The notes below the pieces were generated by a model. The model was given only the letters and a program-made list of their open reading frames with translations, ran no database searches and was not told the DNA's origin. 64,000 nucleotides of DNA. Origin: Nocardia nova SH22a (GTDB lineage: Bacteria; Actinomycetota; Actinomycetes; Mycobacteriales; Mycobacteriaceae). The position numbers and the translations under genes are program-made. Shown in pieces: positions 48,240 through 58,522 of the stretch (positions are counted from its first letter, which is position 1; each line of letters begins with the position of its first letter). The stretch lies in NCBI RefSeq assembly GCF_000523235.1, contig NZ_CP006850.1, positions 6,076,001-6,140,000 of the forward strand. The letters run 5' to 3'.

Positions 48240-48629
48240 GTGACCGATCGAAATGTGCTTGGAGGACCGTTGGAGGAGTGTGGCACCGATCCTCTCACCG
48301 GCTTCTACCGGGACGGGTGCTGCAGCACCGGCCCCGAGGACCTGGGCAGCCACACCGTCTGCACCGTCGTGACCCAGGACTTCCTGGAGCATCAGAAATC
48401 GATCGGCAACGATCTGCTCACACCGCGACCGGAGAACAACTTCCCCGGGCTCCAACCGGGCGACCGCTGGTGTGTGGTGGCGGTGCGCTGGCTGCACGCA
48501 CACGAGGACGGCGTGGCGGCCCCGGTCGTCCTGGCGGCCACCCACGAGAACGCGCTCGAGGTCGTCCCCATGGAAACACTGCGCAAATACGCCGTCGACG
48601 TCCCCGACGACGTCAGCGATCTGCTCTGA
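48240..48629 (+). CDS. DUF2237 family protein
   Basis: 129 residues from GTG 48240, with AGGA upstream. The DUF2237 pattern is complete: ECGTDPLTGFYRDGCCSTGP, then DLGSHTVCTVVTQDFLEHQK, NNFPGLQPGDRWCVVAVRWL and LRKYAVDVP at the end. Five conserved Cys suggest a metal site or disulfides. No signal peptide. Function unknown. Divergent from ftsY. Confidence 0.85.
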   Translation: MTDRNVLGGPLEECGTDPLTGFYRDGCCSTGPEDLGSHTVCTVVTQDFLEHQKSIGNDLLTPRPENNFPGLQPGDRWCVVAVRWLHAHEDGVAAPVVLAATHENALEVVPMETLRKYAVDVPDDVSDLL

Positions 48630-48794
48630 ATCATTTCCCACTCGGGTCCGCACCGATGTCGAACCGGATCGGGCCCGGCGATGGACGTCTCGCACGAAAC
48701 GCCCCGTCGGCCCCACGCGAGATGTCGTCGCACCCCGCCCCGAGCACACGGAATCCACACCCGTGCCTCGTTCCGCGACCCGACGCGCCGCCGG

Positions 48795-49895
48795 TCAGGT
48801 TCGTGCGAGGATCCGCACCGCGGCGTTGCGCACCCCGATGGCGGGCCGGGATCCGGGAACCATCAGCGACGAGGCCAGCCGCACACCTCGATGCCTGCCC
48901 CCGATGTGCTCCCGGTGCCGGGATTCATACCGTTGCAACGCGCCGTCCGGATCGTCCGGTGCGGCGGCGAGTTCCTCGGCCAGGGTGTAGGCGCCCGCGA
49001 TCGCCAGACTGGAGCCGTCACCGAACAGCGACAGACAGGACGCGGCATCCCCGACCACGGCCACCCGCCCACGGGACCACCGTGGTAGCGATACCCGGCT
49101 GACCGCGTCGAAGTACAGGTCGCCACCCTCGCGCAGGTGATCGAGGACGGCATCGAACGGCCCTGTCCTGCCGGTGAATTCGGCGAGCAGCAGACGACGG
49201 CACGCCTCGGTGTCGCGATAGTCCAGATCCGCGATGGCCGAATGCCGGAACATGAACGCCGCGATCGGACGCCCACCGGCCGGATGCACCGAGATCGACC
49301 GCCCCGGCGAGTTGTACATCACCACCTCGTCCGCACCTCCCCAGGCCCGCGGCACCGGCATGGTGGCGATGTAGATCCCCATGTGCCGCACGAGCTCCCG
49401 CTCCGCGCCGAAGGTCAGCCCGCGCACCGCCGAATGCACGCCGTCGGCGCCGACGACGTAGTCGTAGCTCCCCCGCCCGCCCGACTCGAATTCGACCGCC
49501 ACCTGCCCGCCCGCTGGCCGGATCGCGGAAATCCCGTCTCCCCAACGCATCTCGGCTCGATCCCCGGAGGCGCCCGCGAGGATGCCCGCCAGGTCGGCCC
49601 GCGCGATTTCGACCGCACCGGCCGCGGAATCGCCCACCCGCATCGCCGCCACGGCCCGTCCACGCGCGTCCACGAAGGACAGACGATCGACAGCCGTTGC
49701 CGCCGCGCGCAACTCGGGAAGTATCCCCATCTCGGTCACCACCTCGAGCGCCCGATCGCGCACATCCACCGGATTCCCGCTGGACCGTTGCCCCCGCGCC
49801 CGCTCGACCACGGTCACCTCGAAACCGTTCCGGGTGAGCCAGTAGGCGAGCGTGGATCCCGCGATCCCCGCGCCCGAGATCAGCACTGTCGTCAT
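48795..49895 (-). CDS. FAD-dependent monooxygenase (PHBH fold)
   Basis: 366 residues. The FAD-binding motif VLISGAGIAGSTLAYWLTRN starts the protein, DGVHSAVRG is the DG motif, and VAVVGDAASCLSLFGDGSSL is the GD motif. This is the class A aromatic hydroxylase family; similar proteins act in antibiotic tailoring or inactivation, for example TetX-like enzymes. ATG 49895 has GGAGAGG eight bases upstream. It is divergent from the TetR gene at 50008 and shares the double operator between them, so it is probably repressed until a ligand is present. Confidence 0.88.
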   Translation of the reverse strand: MTTVLISGAGIAGSTLAYWLTRNGFEVTVVERARGQRSSGNPVDVRDRALEVVTEMGILPELRAAATAVDRLSFVDARGRAVAAMRVGDSAAGAVEIARADLAGILAGASGDRAEMRWGDGISAIRPAGGQVAVEFESGGRGSYDYVVGADGVHSAVRGLTFGAERELVRHMGIYIATMPVPRAWGGADEVVMYNSPGRSISVHPAGGRPIAAFMFRHSAIADLDYRDTEACRRLLLAEFTGRTGPFDAVLDHLREGGDLYFDAVSRVSLPRWSRGRVAVVGDAASCLSLFGDGSSLAIAGAYTLAEELAAAPDDPDGALQRYESRHREHIGGRHRGVRLASSLMVPGSRPAIGVRNAAVRILART

Positions 49896-49910
49896 ATCCA
49901 ACACCTCTCC

Positions 49911-49975
49911 TAAGTGGACGAAATTCGTCCGCTTAGTGTCGATGCTAGATTAAGCGGACGAGTTTCGTCCACTTA
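49911..49975. promoter_or_regulatory. Paired TetR operators between monooxygenase and tetR genes
   Basis: Two 25-bp near-palindromes at 49911-49935 and 49951-49975. Each has GGACGAA-type arms (GTGGACGAAA facing TTCGTCCGC). The second is the inverted copy of the first with only one base different. The centres are 40 bp apart. They lie directly before the two divergent start codons. Confidence 0.85.
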
Positions 49976-50007
49976 CAATCGGAATCCGCACCGGAGGAAG
50001 ACCGCCG

Positions 50008-50598
50008 ATGACCCCGGAACCTGCCGGAGCTCTCCGCGCCGACGCGCGCGGCAACCGCGATCAGATCCTGCTCACCGCCCTGGAGGTCTTCGCCGAACGA
50101 GGCACCGACGTGCCGATGAAATACCTCGCCGACCGCGCCGGAGTGGGTGTCGGCACGCTCTATCGGCACTTCCCCGACCGCGACGCACTCCTGATCGCCA
50201 CCGCCCGTGCCCACCTGAACCGCCTGGCGGACATGGCCGAGACCGCTGTCGCCGAGGAGCCGACCGCCTGGGCGGCACTGTGCCGATTCCTGCGGGAATG
50301 CCTGATCCTGCGCCTGGGCGCACTCGCGGACGCGATCGAGCCCGCCGTGCACGCCATGATCCGCAGCCAACCGCGGGTGGGCGAGGTCCGCACCCGCGTC
50401 ACCGGCGCGCTCGCCGATATGGTCGGCCGTGCCCAGCGAGACGGGGAGCTGCGCGGCGACATCGACGCGGATGTCCTCGGCCTGCTGCTGACCACCCGGT
50501 TGCACACCCAGCCCGGCGAGTCGATCACCGCGGCCGTGGACCGGGTGCTGCCGATCCTGATCGACGGACTGCGCCCCCGAGGACCGTCGGCGCCCTGA
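50008..50598 (+). CDS. TetR family transcriptional regulator
   Basis: 196 residues. The HTH covers residues 14-60: RDQILLTALEVFAERGTDVP then YLADRAGVGVGTLYRHFPDR. The C-terminal ligand domain is helical (ALCRFLRECLILRLGALADA). It starts at ATG 50008 after GGAGGAAG. It diverges from the FAD monooxygenase gene; the paired 25-bp operators between them are its likely binding sites, giving autoregulation and control of the enzyme. Confidence 0.92.
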   Translation: MTPEPAGALRADARGNRDQILLTALEVFAERGTDVPMKYLADRAGVGVGTLYRHFPDRDALLIATARAHLNRLADMAETAVAEEPTAWAALCRFLRECLILRLGALADAIEPAVHAMIRSQPRVGEVRTRVTGALADMVGRAQRDGELRGDIDADVLGLLLTTRLHTQPGESITAAVDRVLPILIDGLRPRGPSAP

Positions 50599-50664
50599 GA
50601 TGGTGGTCCGAGCACGGAGAGAACGACCACCGGCCGTCCGGTTCACGTACCGGACGAGGCGCAC

Positions 50665-51495
50665 TCACACACGACGAGCCCGGTCGACGGTTCGGGAAGC
50701 GGCCGTTGCTCTTTCGGCGACGACCGGCTCGGCCCCCACCGCCCGGCGGCGCCGATGCGCCTTCTGACGGCAGGCGGGTGAGCAGTACCGCGCCGGGCGC
50801 CCGGTACTGGACCGGGGCAATTCCGCGGCACAGATCGGGCACCGCCCCGGGCCGGCACTTTCGTCACCCGCACCACTTCCGTTACGGCCGCCCGGGGAAT
50901 TCTCCGGTTTCGTAACGGCGGATTCGGCGCGCATCGCGTCGAGCAGCATGGTGGCCGGGCGGGCCAGTTCCCGATGCGCGTTCGAAACCCGCTGGATCGC
51001 AACGCAACCGCTGAATATCGCCAGCACATCGGCCACGGTCAGATCGGCCCGCACACCCCCGGCCCGCTGCGCCGAGTCCAGCAGATGGGACAGGGCCAGG
51101 TGGAATCGGTCGCCCGCATCCTGCAGCAGCGTCCGCGGCCAGCCGTCGTCGGCGTCGAGCACATCGCACATGGCCTTGTTGCCCGGTGTCCGAGTGACCA
51201 CTTCGGTACAGAAATCCAGGAAGGCCGCGGTGGGATCGGGGACATCGCGCAGGGAGAGGGCGCGGGCGGTGAGCCGGTCCATCCGCTGCTGGATCACGGC
51301 CTCGAGCAGGTCCAGTTTGGTCGGGAAGTGCCGATGGACGGTCCCCGCGCCGACCCCGGCGCGGCGCGCGATCTCCGACAGCGACACCGACATTCCGTAC
51401 TCGGCGAACGCCTGCTGGGCGGCGGCCAGGACACGTGCCCGGTTGCGCCGGGCGTCGATTCGAACGGCCGATGCCGTGGGTGCCGGTGCGTTCAT
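50665..51495 (-). CDS. TetR family regulator with C-terminal zinc-finger-like tail
   Basis: 276 residues. The HTH region (about 20-65) shows AAQQAFAEYGMSVSLSEIAR and AGVGAGTVHRHFPTKLDLLE, and a TetR C-terminal domain runs to about 205. A tail follows with CPICAAELPRSSTGRPARYC and SPACRQKAHRRRR, i.e. CxxC-N15-CxxxC then a basic helix. This resembles small treble-clef fingers seen in actinobacterial proteins. ATG 51495 is preferred; GTG 51516 is possible. It diverges from the NmrA-like gene, with a palindrome between them. Confidence 0.88.
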   Translation of the reverse strand: MNAPAPTASAVRIDARRNRARVLAAAQQAFAEYGMSVSLSEIARRAGVGAGTVHRHFPTKLDLLEAVIQQRMDRLTARALSLRDVPDPTAAFLDFCTEVVTRTPGNKAMCDVLDADDGWPRTLLQDAGDRFHLALSHLLDSAQRAGGVRADLTVADVLAIFSGCVAIQRVSNAHRELARPATMLLDAMRAESAVTKPENSPGGRNGSGAGDESAGPGRCPICAAELPRSSTGRPARYCSPACRQKAHRRRRAVGAEPVVAERATAASRTVDRARRV

Positions 51496-51560
51496 GGCGT
51501 TACGAAACCCCTTCACCGGCCGCTGGCAGGCGGGCCGGTCGCGTTCCTATCGTGCAGATA

Positions 51561-51576
51561 CGGGTTGACCAACCCG
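51561..51576. promoter_or_regulatory. Probable operator between zinc-tailed TetR and NmrA-like genes
   Basis: Perfect inverted repeat CGGGTTG-N2-CAACCCG, 25 bp before the NmrA-like start codon, in the divergent promoter region. Confidence 0.65.
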
Positions 51577-51601
51577 ATTCTATCGAAAGGCACACGCGAC
51601 C

Positions 51602-52498
51602 ATGTCAGACAACAGCGACCTCGTACTCGTCACCGGCGCGACCGGCACGCAGGGCGGCGCCACCGCTCGCGCACTGCTCTCGCGCAAGATCCCGGTCCGC
51701 GCCCTGGTCCGCGACCCCGCCGCCGCGGCTGCGCGGGAACTGGCCGAACTCGGCGCGGAACTGGCCGTCGGCGACTTCGACGAACCGGCCACCCTCGCGG
51801 CGGCAGTCGCCGGAACGCACGGCGTCTTCCTCGTCCCACCGGCCGCCTTCGGCCCCGACGGCTGGGATGTCGATCTCGAGGCGACCCGGGGACTCGCCCT
51901 GATCGATGCCGCCCGGCACGCCGGAACCGACCACATCGTGTTCACCGGAGTCGCCTCCTTCGACAACGAAATCTCTTGGGGCAGCGCCGGAAAGCGGCAG
52001 ATCGAACAGGCGCTCGCGGACAGCGGCCTGCGATATACCGTGCTGCGCCCGGTCCGGTTCATGGAGAACTACCTGGCGCAGGGATTGCCGCTCGACGGAT
52101 TCGCCGACGGTGTGAACACCCACCTGTTCCCCTCGGATCGCCCGGCGCAGATGATCGCGGTCGACGATATCGCTGCCGTGGCCGCGATCGCCTTCGCCGA
52201 TCCGGCGCGCTTCACCGGGCAGACCCTCGAACTCGCGGGCGATGCCGTGGCCCCTGCCGACGCCATGGCGCTGATCTCCCGTGCGACCGGATATCCGGTG
52301 CGGTACAACGAGATCACCGAGGCGCAGGCCGACGCGCTCGGTGAGCAGATCGGCAACACCTGGCGCCTGACCCATCAGGGCCACGGCTGGCACGCCGACA
52401 TCGAGCAGGTACGCCGGATCCACCCCGGCCTGCAAACGCTGGAAACCTGGCTGACCACCACCGGCGCCGCGGCCCTGAAGCAACGACTGGGCGGCTGA
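51602..52498 (+). CDS. NmrA-like NAD(P)-binding oxidoreductase
   Basis: 298 residues of the atypical short-chain dehydrogenase (NmrA/HSCARG) class. The dinucleotide motif is LVTGATGTQGGATARAL. The strand ending HIVFTGVASFDN lacks the usual YxxxK pair; WGSAGKRQIEQALADSG retains the Lys. It may be a reductase or a redox-ratio sensor. ATG 51602 follows GAAAGG. Regulated with the divergent TetR gene. Confidence 0.87.
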   Translation: MSDNSDLVLVTGATGTQGGATARALLSRKIPVRALVRDPAAAAARELAELGAELAVGDFDEPATLAAAVAGTHGVFLVPPAAFGPDGWDVDLEATRGLALIDAARHAGTDHIVFTGVASFDNEISWGSAGKRQIEQALADSGLRYTVLRPVRFMENYLAQGLPLDGFADGVNTHLFPSDRPAQMIAVDDIAAVAAIAFADPARFTGQTLELAGDAVAPADAMALISRATGYPVRYNEITEAQADALGEQIGNTWRLTHQGHGWHADIEQVRRIHPGLQTLETWLTTTGAAALKQRLGG

Positions 52499-52502
52499 GG
52501 CG

Positions 52503-53462
52503 TCAGCTCGCGCGGACGGATTCGATGATCTGTTCGGCCTGGGCGGAACCCACCGACCCCGGTGTTCCCTGATCGGTGAGGATGGTCAGGACCAGCACCT
52601 GGCTCTGGGGGCCGATGAAGCCGAAGCTGTAGATCGCATAGGCGTTGGCAACGCATCCAGGTTGTTTCGGCGTCCACGGCCCGGAGGTCTGCGCTCGCAT
52701 CCCCTGGATTCCGGATTTCGTGGTGACCTGCTGCATCGGACCCAGCGACCCGCCGGTCGGGTCCGAGTAACCGCCCTGGGCTGCGATCTGTACCGCCGCG
52801 GTCGCGAGGCCGGCCGGATCCGAATTGGTCGCGGCACTGATGAAAGCCTCGGCGCGGGCTGCCGAGCCGGGACAGTAGTGATCGCCCTCGGTGGCCCGCC
52901 CGCCTCCCGCCAGCACACCCTTCGCACCGCTGTAGAAGCCGGTCTCGTACTCGCCGGAGACCTGCCAGCCGGCTGGGACGTCGTAGACGACCCCATGGGT
53001 GCCATCGACGACCGGCAGGAAACCTGGGGCGAGCGCCGTGACGCCCGTCGTGGTCGCCGGTGCGGAGGCCGAGGTACCGGTCGCGGCCTCATCCGACGAC
53101 GTGTCACGGTCGAGGGCGATCGCCGCGACCACGCCACCACCGATCAGCACCACGGCGACCAGCGCGATGGCGACGAACATGCCGGTCCGATTCCGACGCG
53201 GCGGCTGGGCGTATCCGTATCCCGGAACCGGCTGCTGCCCGCCGTAATTCGGAGCGTAGCCGGGTTGGTAGCCCGGCGGCGGAAACCCGGGCTGGGCGCC
53301 GGTGTACTGCCCGGCCGCGGGCGGCCCGTAGGACGGCGGTTGATGACCACCGGGATACGCGCCACCCGGGTACGCATGGGGCTGCCGTTGTGCATCGGCG
53401 GCGGGTCCGTCCGGCGCCGAGGTTTCCAGTTCCTCCCACCAACGGTCGTTGTCGTCTGCCAA
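52503..53462 (-). CDS. Membrane-anchored extracytoplasmic protein with Pro/Gly/Tyr-rich N-terminus
   Basis: 319 residues. Residues 20-90 are Pro/Gly/Tyr-rich (PPPGYQPGYAPNYGGQQPVP), followed by a membrane helix (GMFVAIALVAVVLIGGGVVA), a Ser/Thr/Ala linker and a ~170-residue outer domain (GVVYDVPAGWQVSGEYETGF) with two Cys. The topology recalls mycobacterial DUF-type lipid- or wall-associated proteins. No enzyme motif is visible. Downstream of smc by 36 bp, so probably cotranscribed. Confidence 0.75.
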   Translation of the reverse strand: MADDNDRWWEELETSAPDGPAADAQRQPHAYPGGAYPGGHQPPSYGPPAAGQYTGAQPGFPPPGYQPGYAPNYGGQQPVPGYGYAQPPRRNRTGMFVAIALVAVVLIGGGVVAAIALDRDTSSDEAATGTSASAPATTTGVTALAPGFLPVVDGTHGVVYDVPAGWQVSGEYETGFYSGAKGVLAGGGRATEGDHYCPGSAARAEAFISAATNSDPAGLATAAVQIAAQGGYSDPTGGSLGPMQQVTTKSGIQGMRAQTSGPWTPKQPGCVANAYAIYSFGFIGPQSQVLVLTILTDQGTPGSVGSAQAEQIIESVRAS

Positions 53463-53498
53463 TTTATTTGTCCGGTTCCTTCGTCAGCGGTACGGCCG

Positions 53499-56400
53499 TC
53501 AGCTCGACGCGCCCACCAGATCCTGGCCGCGCAGCCGCTGCGAGATGACCTGGGTGATGCCGTCACCACGCATACTGACGCCGTAGAGCGCGTCGGCGAT
53601 CTCCATGGTCGGCTTCTGGTGGGTGATCACGATCAGCTGCGACTTCTCCCGCAACTGCTCGAACAGGCCGATGAGGCGGCGCAGGTTGGTGTCGTCGAGT
53701 GCCGCCTCGACCTCGTCCATCACATAGAACGGCGAGGGCCGCGCACGGAAGATCGACACCAGGAAGGCCACGGCCGCAAGGGATTTCTCACCACCGGACA
53801 GCAGCGACAGGCGCTTGACCTTCTTTCCGGGCGGCCGGGCCTCCACCTCGATTCCGGTGGTGAGCATGTCGCTGGGATCGGTCAGCAGCAACCGGCCCTC
53901 GCCGCCCGGGAACAGCCGTCCGAAGACCCCCACGAATTCGCGCTCCACATCCTCGTAGGCCTCGGTGAACACCTGCAGGATGCGGGCATCGACCTCGGCG
54001 ACCACGTCGAGCAGATCCTGGCGGGCCTTCTTCACGTCCTCGAGCTGAGTGGACAGGAAGTTGTAGCGTTCCTCGAGCGCCGCGAACTCCTCGAGCGCCA
54101 GCGGATTGACCTTGCCGAGGGTGGTGAGGTCCTTCTCGGCGCGTTTGACGCGGCGTTCCTGGGTGGCGCGGTCGTAGGGCATCGGCTGCGGCGGGCTGAC
54201 CTGGTCGCCGCGCTCGCGGGCCTGCTCGTACTCCTGCAACTCCAGCGCGGTGGGCGGCATGGGGACGTGCGGGCCGTATTCGGCGATCAGTTCGTCCAGC
54301 GCGATACCGAACTGATCGGCGATGGTCGTTTCCAATTGTTCGATGCGCAGGGCGGATTGGGCACGGGCGACCTCGTCGCGGTGGACCGCGTCGGTCAGCT
54401 GGGTGAGCTGGGTGGTCAGGGCGCGCACCCGTTCTTTGGTCTGGTCGACCTGCCCGGCGCATTCGGTGCGCCGGCGCACCAGGTCGTCGCGCCGCGCGGC
54501 GGCCTCACCGACCACGGTCTCCAGCTCGGCGGCGATCCGCTCGGCGGATTGGGCGACCACCGCCGCGAGTTCGGCGGCCCGGCGGCGCGCGGTCTGGGCG
54601 CGTTCGGCCCGGGCCCGGGTCTCGCGTTCGGCGCGGGCGGCGCGGCGCAGCGAATCCGCCTTGCCCCGTACCGATTCCGCGCGTTCCTCCGCAGTGCGCA
54701 CCGACAGCCGCGCCTCGACCTCCATGGCCCGCGCCTCGGCCAGCGCGGCCGCGGCCTGTTCGCGTTCCTGTCCGGCGGCGTCGGTTCCGGCGTCGGCATC
54801 GGAGTCCAGATCCGACTGTTCGGACTCGGCGTGGCGCAATCGGCTCTCGAGCTCGGCCAGTGCGGTCAGATTCTCGTCGCGGGCCGCCTCGGCGGCGGCG
54901 CGCTGGGTCAGCAATCGCTCGTAGTCGCCACGGGCGTCGCGGGCCGTGGCACCCAGCCGCCCGAGGCGGTCGTAGATGGCGACCATGGCCTGATCGGATT
55001 CGTGCAAGGCCAGGAGTGCCTGGTCGACGGCCTGCTTGCGATCGTCCTGCTCGGCCAGCGCACCCGACAACGCCGCCTCGAATTCCTCGGCGTGACGCTG
55101 CCAGGACTCGAGTTCGGCGGTAGCGGTGTCTATGTCGGCCTGCACCTCGAGCTGGCTGGGCGCACGATCGGAACCACCGAGCACCCAGCCCGATCCGCTC
55201 AGGTCACCGTCGCGGGTCACCACCCGCAATTCCGGCCGGGCGGAAAGGACTTCGGCGGCGGCAGCCAGATCGTCGACGACGACCGTACCGGCGGTCAGTG
55301 CCGCGACCGCGCCGCGCAACCGGTCCGGATACTCGACCACATCGGCGAGACGGCGTGCGCCCGCGGGCAATTCGGCCGTGGCCGCGTCGTCGCCGGGCCG
55401 CGCCGCGCCACCGTAGACCAGCGCCGCCCGGCCACCGTCGGCCTCCTTGAGCGCCCGCACGGCGGCGTGCGCGGTGTGATCGGTGTCCGCGGCCACGGCA
55501 TCCGCGATGGGGCCCAGCGCGGCGGCGACCGCGGCCTCGAATCCGCTGTGCGCCCGCACCATTCCCGACAGCGGGCCGAGCAGTCCGTCCTGCCGGTTGT
55601 CCAGTAGCCAGGCCCCGCCGTCGCGGCGGCTCAGGCCCATCGTGAGCGCCTCGATACGGGCGGTCAGCGATGCGACCTTCTTGCCCGCCTCGCGATCGCG
55701 TTCGCGCAGTTCGTTCACCCGCGCGTCGACCATCTCGAGGGCCTGCGCGGCGTGCTCGTAGGCCGCGTCCAGACCTTCCTCACCGGCGTCGAGTTCACTC
55801 AATTCCGCTTGGACCGACTCGAATTCGGCCTCGGCGGCATCGCCGCGCTCGCGGGCGCCCGCCAATCCCTCCGACAGCCGCGCGATATCGCCCTCGGCCG
55901 ATTGGGCGCGATGGCGCAGATTGTCGACCTGACCGGACAGCCGGACCAGGCCCTCACGCCGGTCGGCGATGGCGCGCACCGCCGCCAGATGCGCCTGTTC
56001 GGCGGCCTTGGCGGCCTGTTCGCGATCGATCAGCATGTCCCGGGCGGCCTCGAGCGTCGCCGAGGCCACCTCGACCGCTTCGAGCAGTTCCGCCTCCTCG
56101 GCCTGCACCCGGTCGGCCTCGGCCTCGAGCTGTTCGGGATCGCGGCCGGTTCCGGTGGGCTGTTCGATGGCGAGATTGCGGGCCCGGTCACGCGCGATGC
56201 GAATGGTCGCATTGACCCGCTCCACCAGGGCGGACAGCTGGAACCAGGTCTGGGCTGCCGCCTCGGCGCCCGGGGTGAGCCGCGACAGCTGGAATTCCTG
56301 TTGTGCCAGCGCCGCATTCGAGGCGTCGAGTTCGGCCTGCACGGTGATCTGCTGTTCGCGGGCGTAGGCCTCTTTGCTCTGCTGGCTCTCCAGTTCGCGG

Positions 56401-57113
56401 CGGCGCGCCACCAGATCGTCGGCGGCCAGTCGCAGGCGGGCATCGCGCAGATCCGCCTGCACGGTCGCCGCCCGCCGCGCCACCTCGGCCTGGCGACCGA
56501 GCGGTTTGAGCTGGCGACGCAGTTCGGTGGTGAGGTCGGTCAGGCGGGCCAGATTGGCCTGCATGGCGTCGAGTTTGCGGACCGCCTTCTCTTTGCGCTT
56601 GCGGTGTTTGAGCACACCCGCGGCCTCCTCGATGAAGGCCCGCCGGTCCTCGGGACGCGATTCCAGGATCGCCGACAGCTGTCCCTGGCCGACGATGACG
56701 TGCATCTCCCGGCCGATACCGGAGTCCGACAGCAGTTCCTGCACATCCATGAGGCGGCAGGAATTGCCGTTGATCTCGTACTCACCGGCGCCGTCGCGGA
56801 ACATTCGCCGGGTGATCGAGACCTCGGAGTAGTCGATCGGCAGCGCGCCGTCGGAGTTGTCGATGGTGAGGGTGACCTCCGCGCGGCCCAGCGGCGCGCG
56901 GCCCGAGGTGCCCGCGAAGATGACGTCCTGCATCTTCCCGCCGCGCAGCGCCTTGGCGCCCTGCTCGCCCATCACCCAGGTCAGCGCGTCGACGACATTC
57001 GATTTGCCCGAGCCGTTCGGGCCCACCACACAGGTGATGCCGGGCTCGAGCCGCAGCGTCGTAGCGGACGCGAAGGATTTGAATCCCTTCAGCGTCAGAC
57101 TCTTCAGGTGCAC
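53499..57113 (-). CDS. smc: Chromosome segregation protein SMC
   Basis: 1204 residues. Walker [20 protein letters not shown] near residue 32; two long coiled-coil arms flanking a hinge near 510-650; then the C-terminal head with signature [17 protein letters not shown] and Walker [15 protein letters not shown]. It compacts and segregates chromosomes as a dimer with ScpA/ScpB. It lies two genes from ftsY on the same strand. Full length for the family, no lesion. Confidence 0.97.
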   Translation of the reverse strand: MHLKSLTLKGFKSFASATTLRLEPGITCVVGPNGSGKSNVVDALTWVMGEQGAKALRGGKMQDVIFAGTSGRAPLGRAEVTLTIDNSDGALPIDYSEVSITRRMFRDGAGEYEINGNSCRLMDVQELLSDSGIGREMHVIVGQGQLSAILESRPEDRRAFIEEAAGVLKHRKRKEKAVRKLDAMQANLARLTDLTTELRRQLKPLGRQAEVARRAATVQADLRDARLRLAADDLVARRRELESQQSKEAYAREQQITVQAELDASNAALAQQEFQLSRLTPGAEAAAQTWFQLSALVERVNATIRIARDRARNLAIEQPTGTGRDPEQLEAEADRVQAEEAELLEAVEVASATLEAARDMLIDREQAAKAAEQAHLAAVRAIADRREGLVRLSGQVDNLRHRAQSAEGDIARLSEGLAGARERGDAAEAEFESVQAELSELDAGEEGLDAAYEHAAQALEMVDARVNELRERDREAGKKVASLTARIEALTMGLSRRDGGAWLLDNRQDGLLGPLSGMVRAHSGFEAAVAAALGPIADAVAADTDHTAHAAVRALKEADGGRAALVYGGAARPGDDAATAELPAGARRLADVVEYPDRLRGAVAALTAGTVVVDDLAAAAEVLSARPELRVVTRDGDLSGSGWVLGGSDRAPSQLEVQADIDTATAELESWQRHAEEFEAALSGALAEQDDRKQAVDQALLALHESDQAMVAIYDRLGRLGATARDARGDYERLLTQRAAAEAARDENLTALAELESRLRHAESEQSDLDSDADAGTDAAGQEREQAAAALAEARAMEVEARLSVRTAEERAESVRGKADSLRRAARAERETRARAERAQTARRRAAELAAVVAQSAERIAAELETVVGEAAARRDDLVRRRTECAGQVDQTKERVRALTTQLTQLTDAVHRDEVARAQSALRIEQLETTIADQFGIALDELIAEYGPHVPMPPTALELQEYEQARERGDQVSPPQPMPYDRATQERRVKRAEKDLTTLGKVNPLALEEFAALEERYNFLSTQLEDVKKARQDLLDVVAEVDARILQVFTEAYEDVEREFVGVFGRLFPGGEGRLLLTDPSDMLTTGIEVEARPPGKKVKRLSLLSGGEKSLAAVAFLVSIFRARPSPFYVMDEVEAALDDTNLRRLIGLFEQLREKSQLIVITHQKPTMEIADALYGVSMRGDGITQVISQRLRGQDLVGASS

Positions 57114-57286
57114 AGTCGGTCAGGCTACCCGGTCAAACCGCGTTGCCGGTCGGATGCCGGGCCCTGACCGTCACCGTGGCACCACCTCCACGCCGCGCCG
57201 CCCGACCCAATAAGTTAACGACCATTTGCGCTCTGGTATGACTGAATGAGAAGGTGGAAGCCCATTTACCGTACAAGGAGTTCTTC

Positions 57287-58519
57287 GTGAATCTGGACTG
57301 GTCACCCACCGATCTGGCGTTTCGCGACGAGGTGCGGCGCTTCCTGGACGAGAATCTGACTCCGGAGATACGCCGGGCCGGTCAGCTCGCCACCAGCGTG
57401 TATCCGGATCACGAGGCCAGCATGCAGTGGCAGCACATCCTGCACGACCGCGGCTGGGCGGCGCCGGCCTGGCCGGTCGCCCACGGCGGCTGCGACTGGA
57501 GCATGACGCAGCACTACATCTTCGATCGTGAATCCACCCTCGCGGGCGCTCCCGCACTTTCGCCGATGGGTATCCGGATGGTCGCGCACGCGATCATCGC
57601 CTTCGGCACTGCGGAGCAGAAGGACTACTTCCTGCCGCGGATCCTGACCGGCGAGGTTTTCTTCTGCCAGGGGTACTCCGAGCCCGAGGCCGGATCGGAT
57701 CTGGCCTCGCTGACGATGGCCGCGGTCTCCGACGGCGACGATCTGGTGTGCACCGGCTCCAAGATCTGGACCACCCACGCCACCGAGGCGAACTGGATCT
57801 TCGCGCTGGTCCGCACCTCGAAGCTGGAACGCAAGCAGCAGGGCATCACCTTCGTGCTGATCCCGATGGACACCCCCGGTATCGAGATCCGCCCGCTGGT
57901 CATGACCTCCGGTGAGCAGGTTCAGAACCAGGTGTTCTTCGATCAGGTGCGGGTGTCGAAGTCCAATGTCATCGGCCGCGTCGACGAGGGCTGGACCGTC
58001 GCCAAACATCTGCTGAACTTCGAACGCGGCGGCTCCGCCTACGGTCCGGCGTTGCAGGTGATGGCCGAGTCGCTGGCCGCGCACGCCGCCGACCAGCCCG
58101 GTTTCGCCGGTGGCAGCCTGCTCGACGAGCCGTCGTTCGCGGCGAAGCTGGCCGATGCCCGCATCCGCGCGGACGTTCTGGAGATCCTCGAGTACCGCAC
58201 CATGTCGGCCATCTCGCGGGGTAAGGATCCGGGCCCGGCCGCGTCCACGATCAAGATCCTCGGCACCGAACTGAGCCAGCAGCTCACCGAACTGGCGCTC
58301 GAGGCGGCCGGTCCGCGGGGCCGCGCCTATCAGCCGCATGCCGCGATGCCGGGTGGTCCGGTCGCCGATTTCGTGCCGCCCGCCGACGGATATCTCAGCG
58401 GCGAACCGTGGCAGGCCGTGGCGCCCCTGAAGTACTTCAACGACCGGGCCGGCTCGATCTACGCCGGTAGCAACGAGATTCAGCGCAACATCATCGCCAA
58501 GGCAACCCTGGGACTGTGA
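57287..58519 (+). CDS. Acyl-CoA dehydrogenase (alpha-type subunit of a pair)
   Basis: 410 residues. GTG 57287 is chosen for AGGAG seven bases upstream. The FAD- and substrate-binding segment is CQGYSEPEAGSDLASLTMAA, and it ends SIYAGSNEIQRNIIAKATL. In the classical position of the catalytic Glu (YxG) there is Ala; instead Glu246 in LLNFERGGSAYG aligns with the isovaleryl-CoA-dehydrogenase-type base. That placement is inference. It is followed after 3 bp by a second dehydrogenase, as in alpha2beta2 FadE enzymes for bulky substrates such as steroid side chains. Confidence 0.9.
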   Translation: MNLDWSPTDLAFRDEVRRFLDENLTPEIRRAGQLATSVYPDHEASMQWQHILHDRGWAAPAWPVAHGGCDWSMTQHYIFDRESTLAGAPALSPMGIRMVAHAIIAFGTAEQKDYFLPRILTGEVFFCQGYSEPEAGSDLASLTMAAVSDGDDLVCTGSKIWTTHATEANWIFALVRTSKLERKQQGITFVLIPMDTPGIEIRPLVMTSGEQVQNQVFFDQVRVSKSNVIGRVDEGWTVAKHLLNFERGGSAYGPALQVMAESLAAHAADQPGFAGGSLLDEPSFAAKLADARIRADVLEILEYRTMSAISRGKDPGPAASTIKILGTELSQQLTELALEAAGPRGRAYQPHAAMPGGPVADFVPPADGYLSGEPWQAVAPLKYFNDRAGSIYAGSNEIQRNIIAKATLGL

Positions 58520-58522
58520 GAG

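Noticed and set aside
52662..55607. A 981-codon plus-strand open frame opposite smc
   Set aside because: High-GC shadow: it lies wholly antisense to smc and the membrane-protein gene and its residue pattern (many Arg/Gly/His/Gln, no domain) is that of a complement frame.
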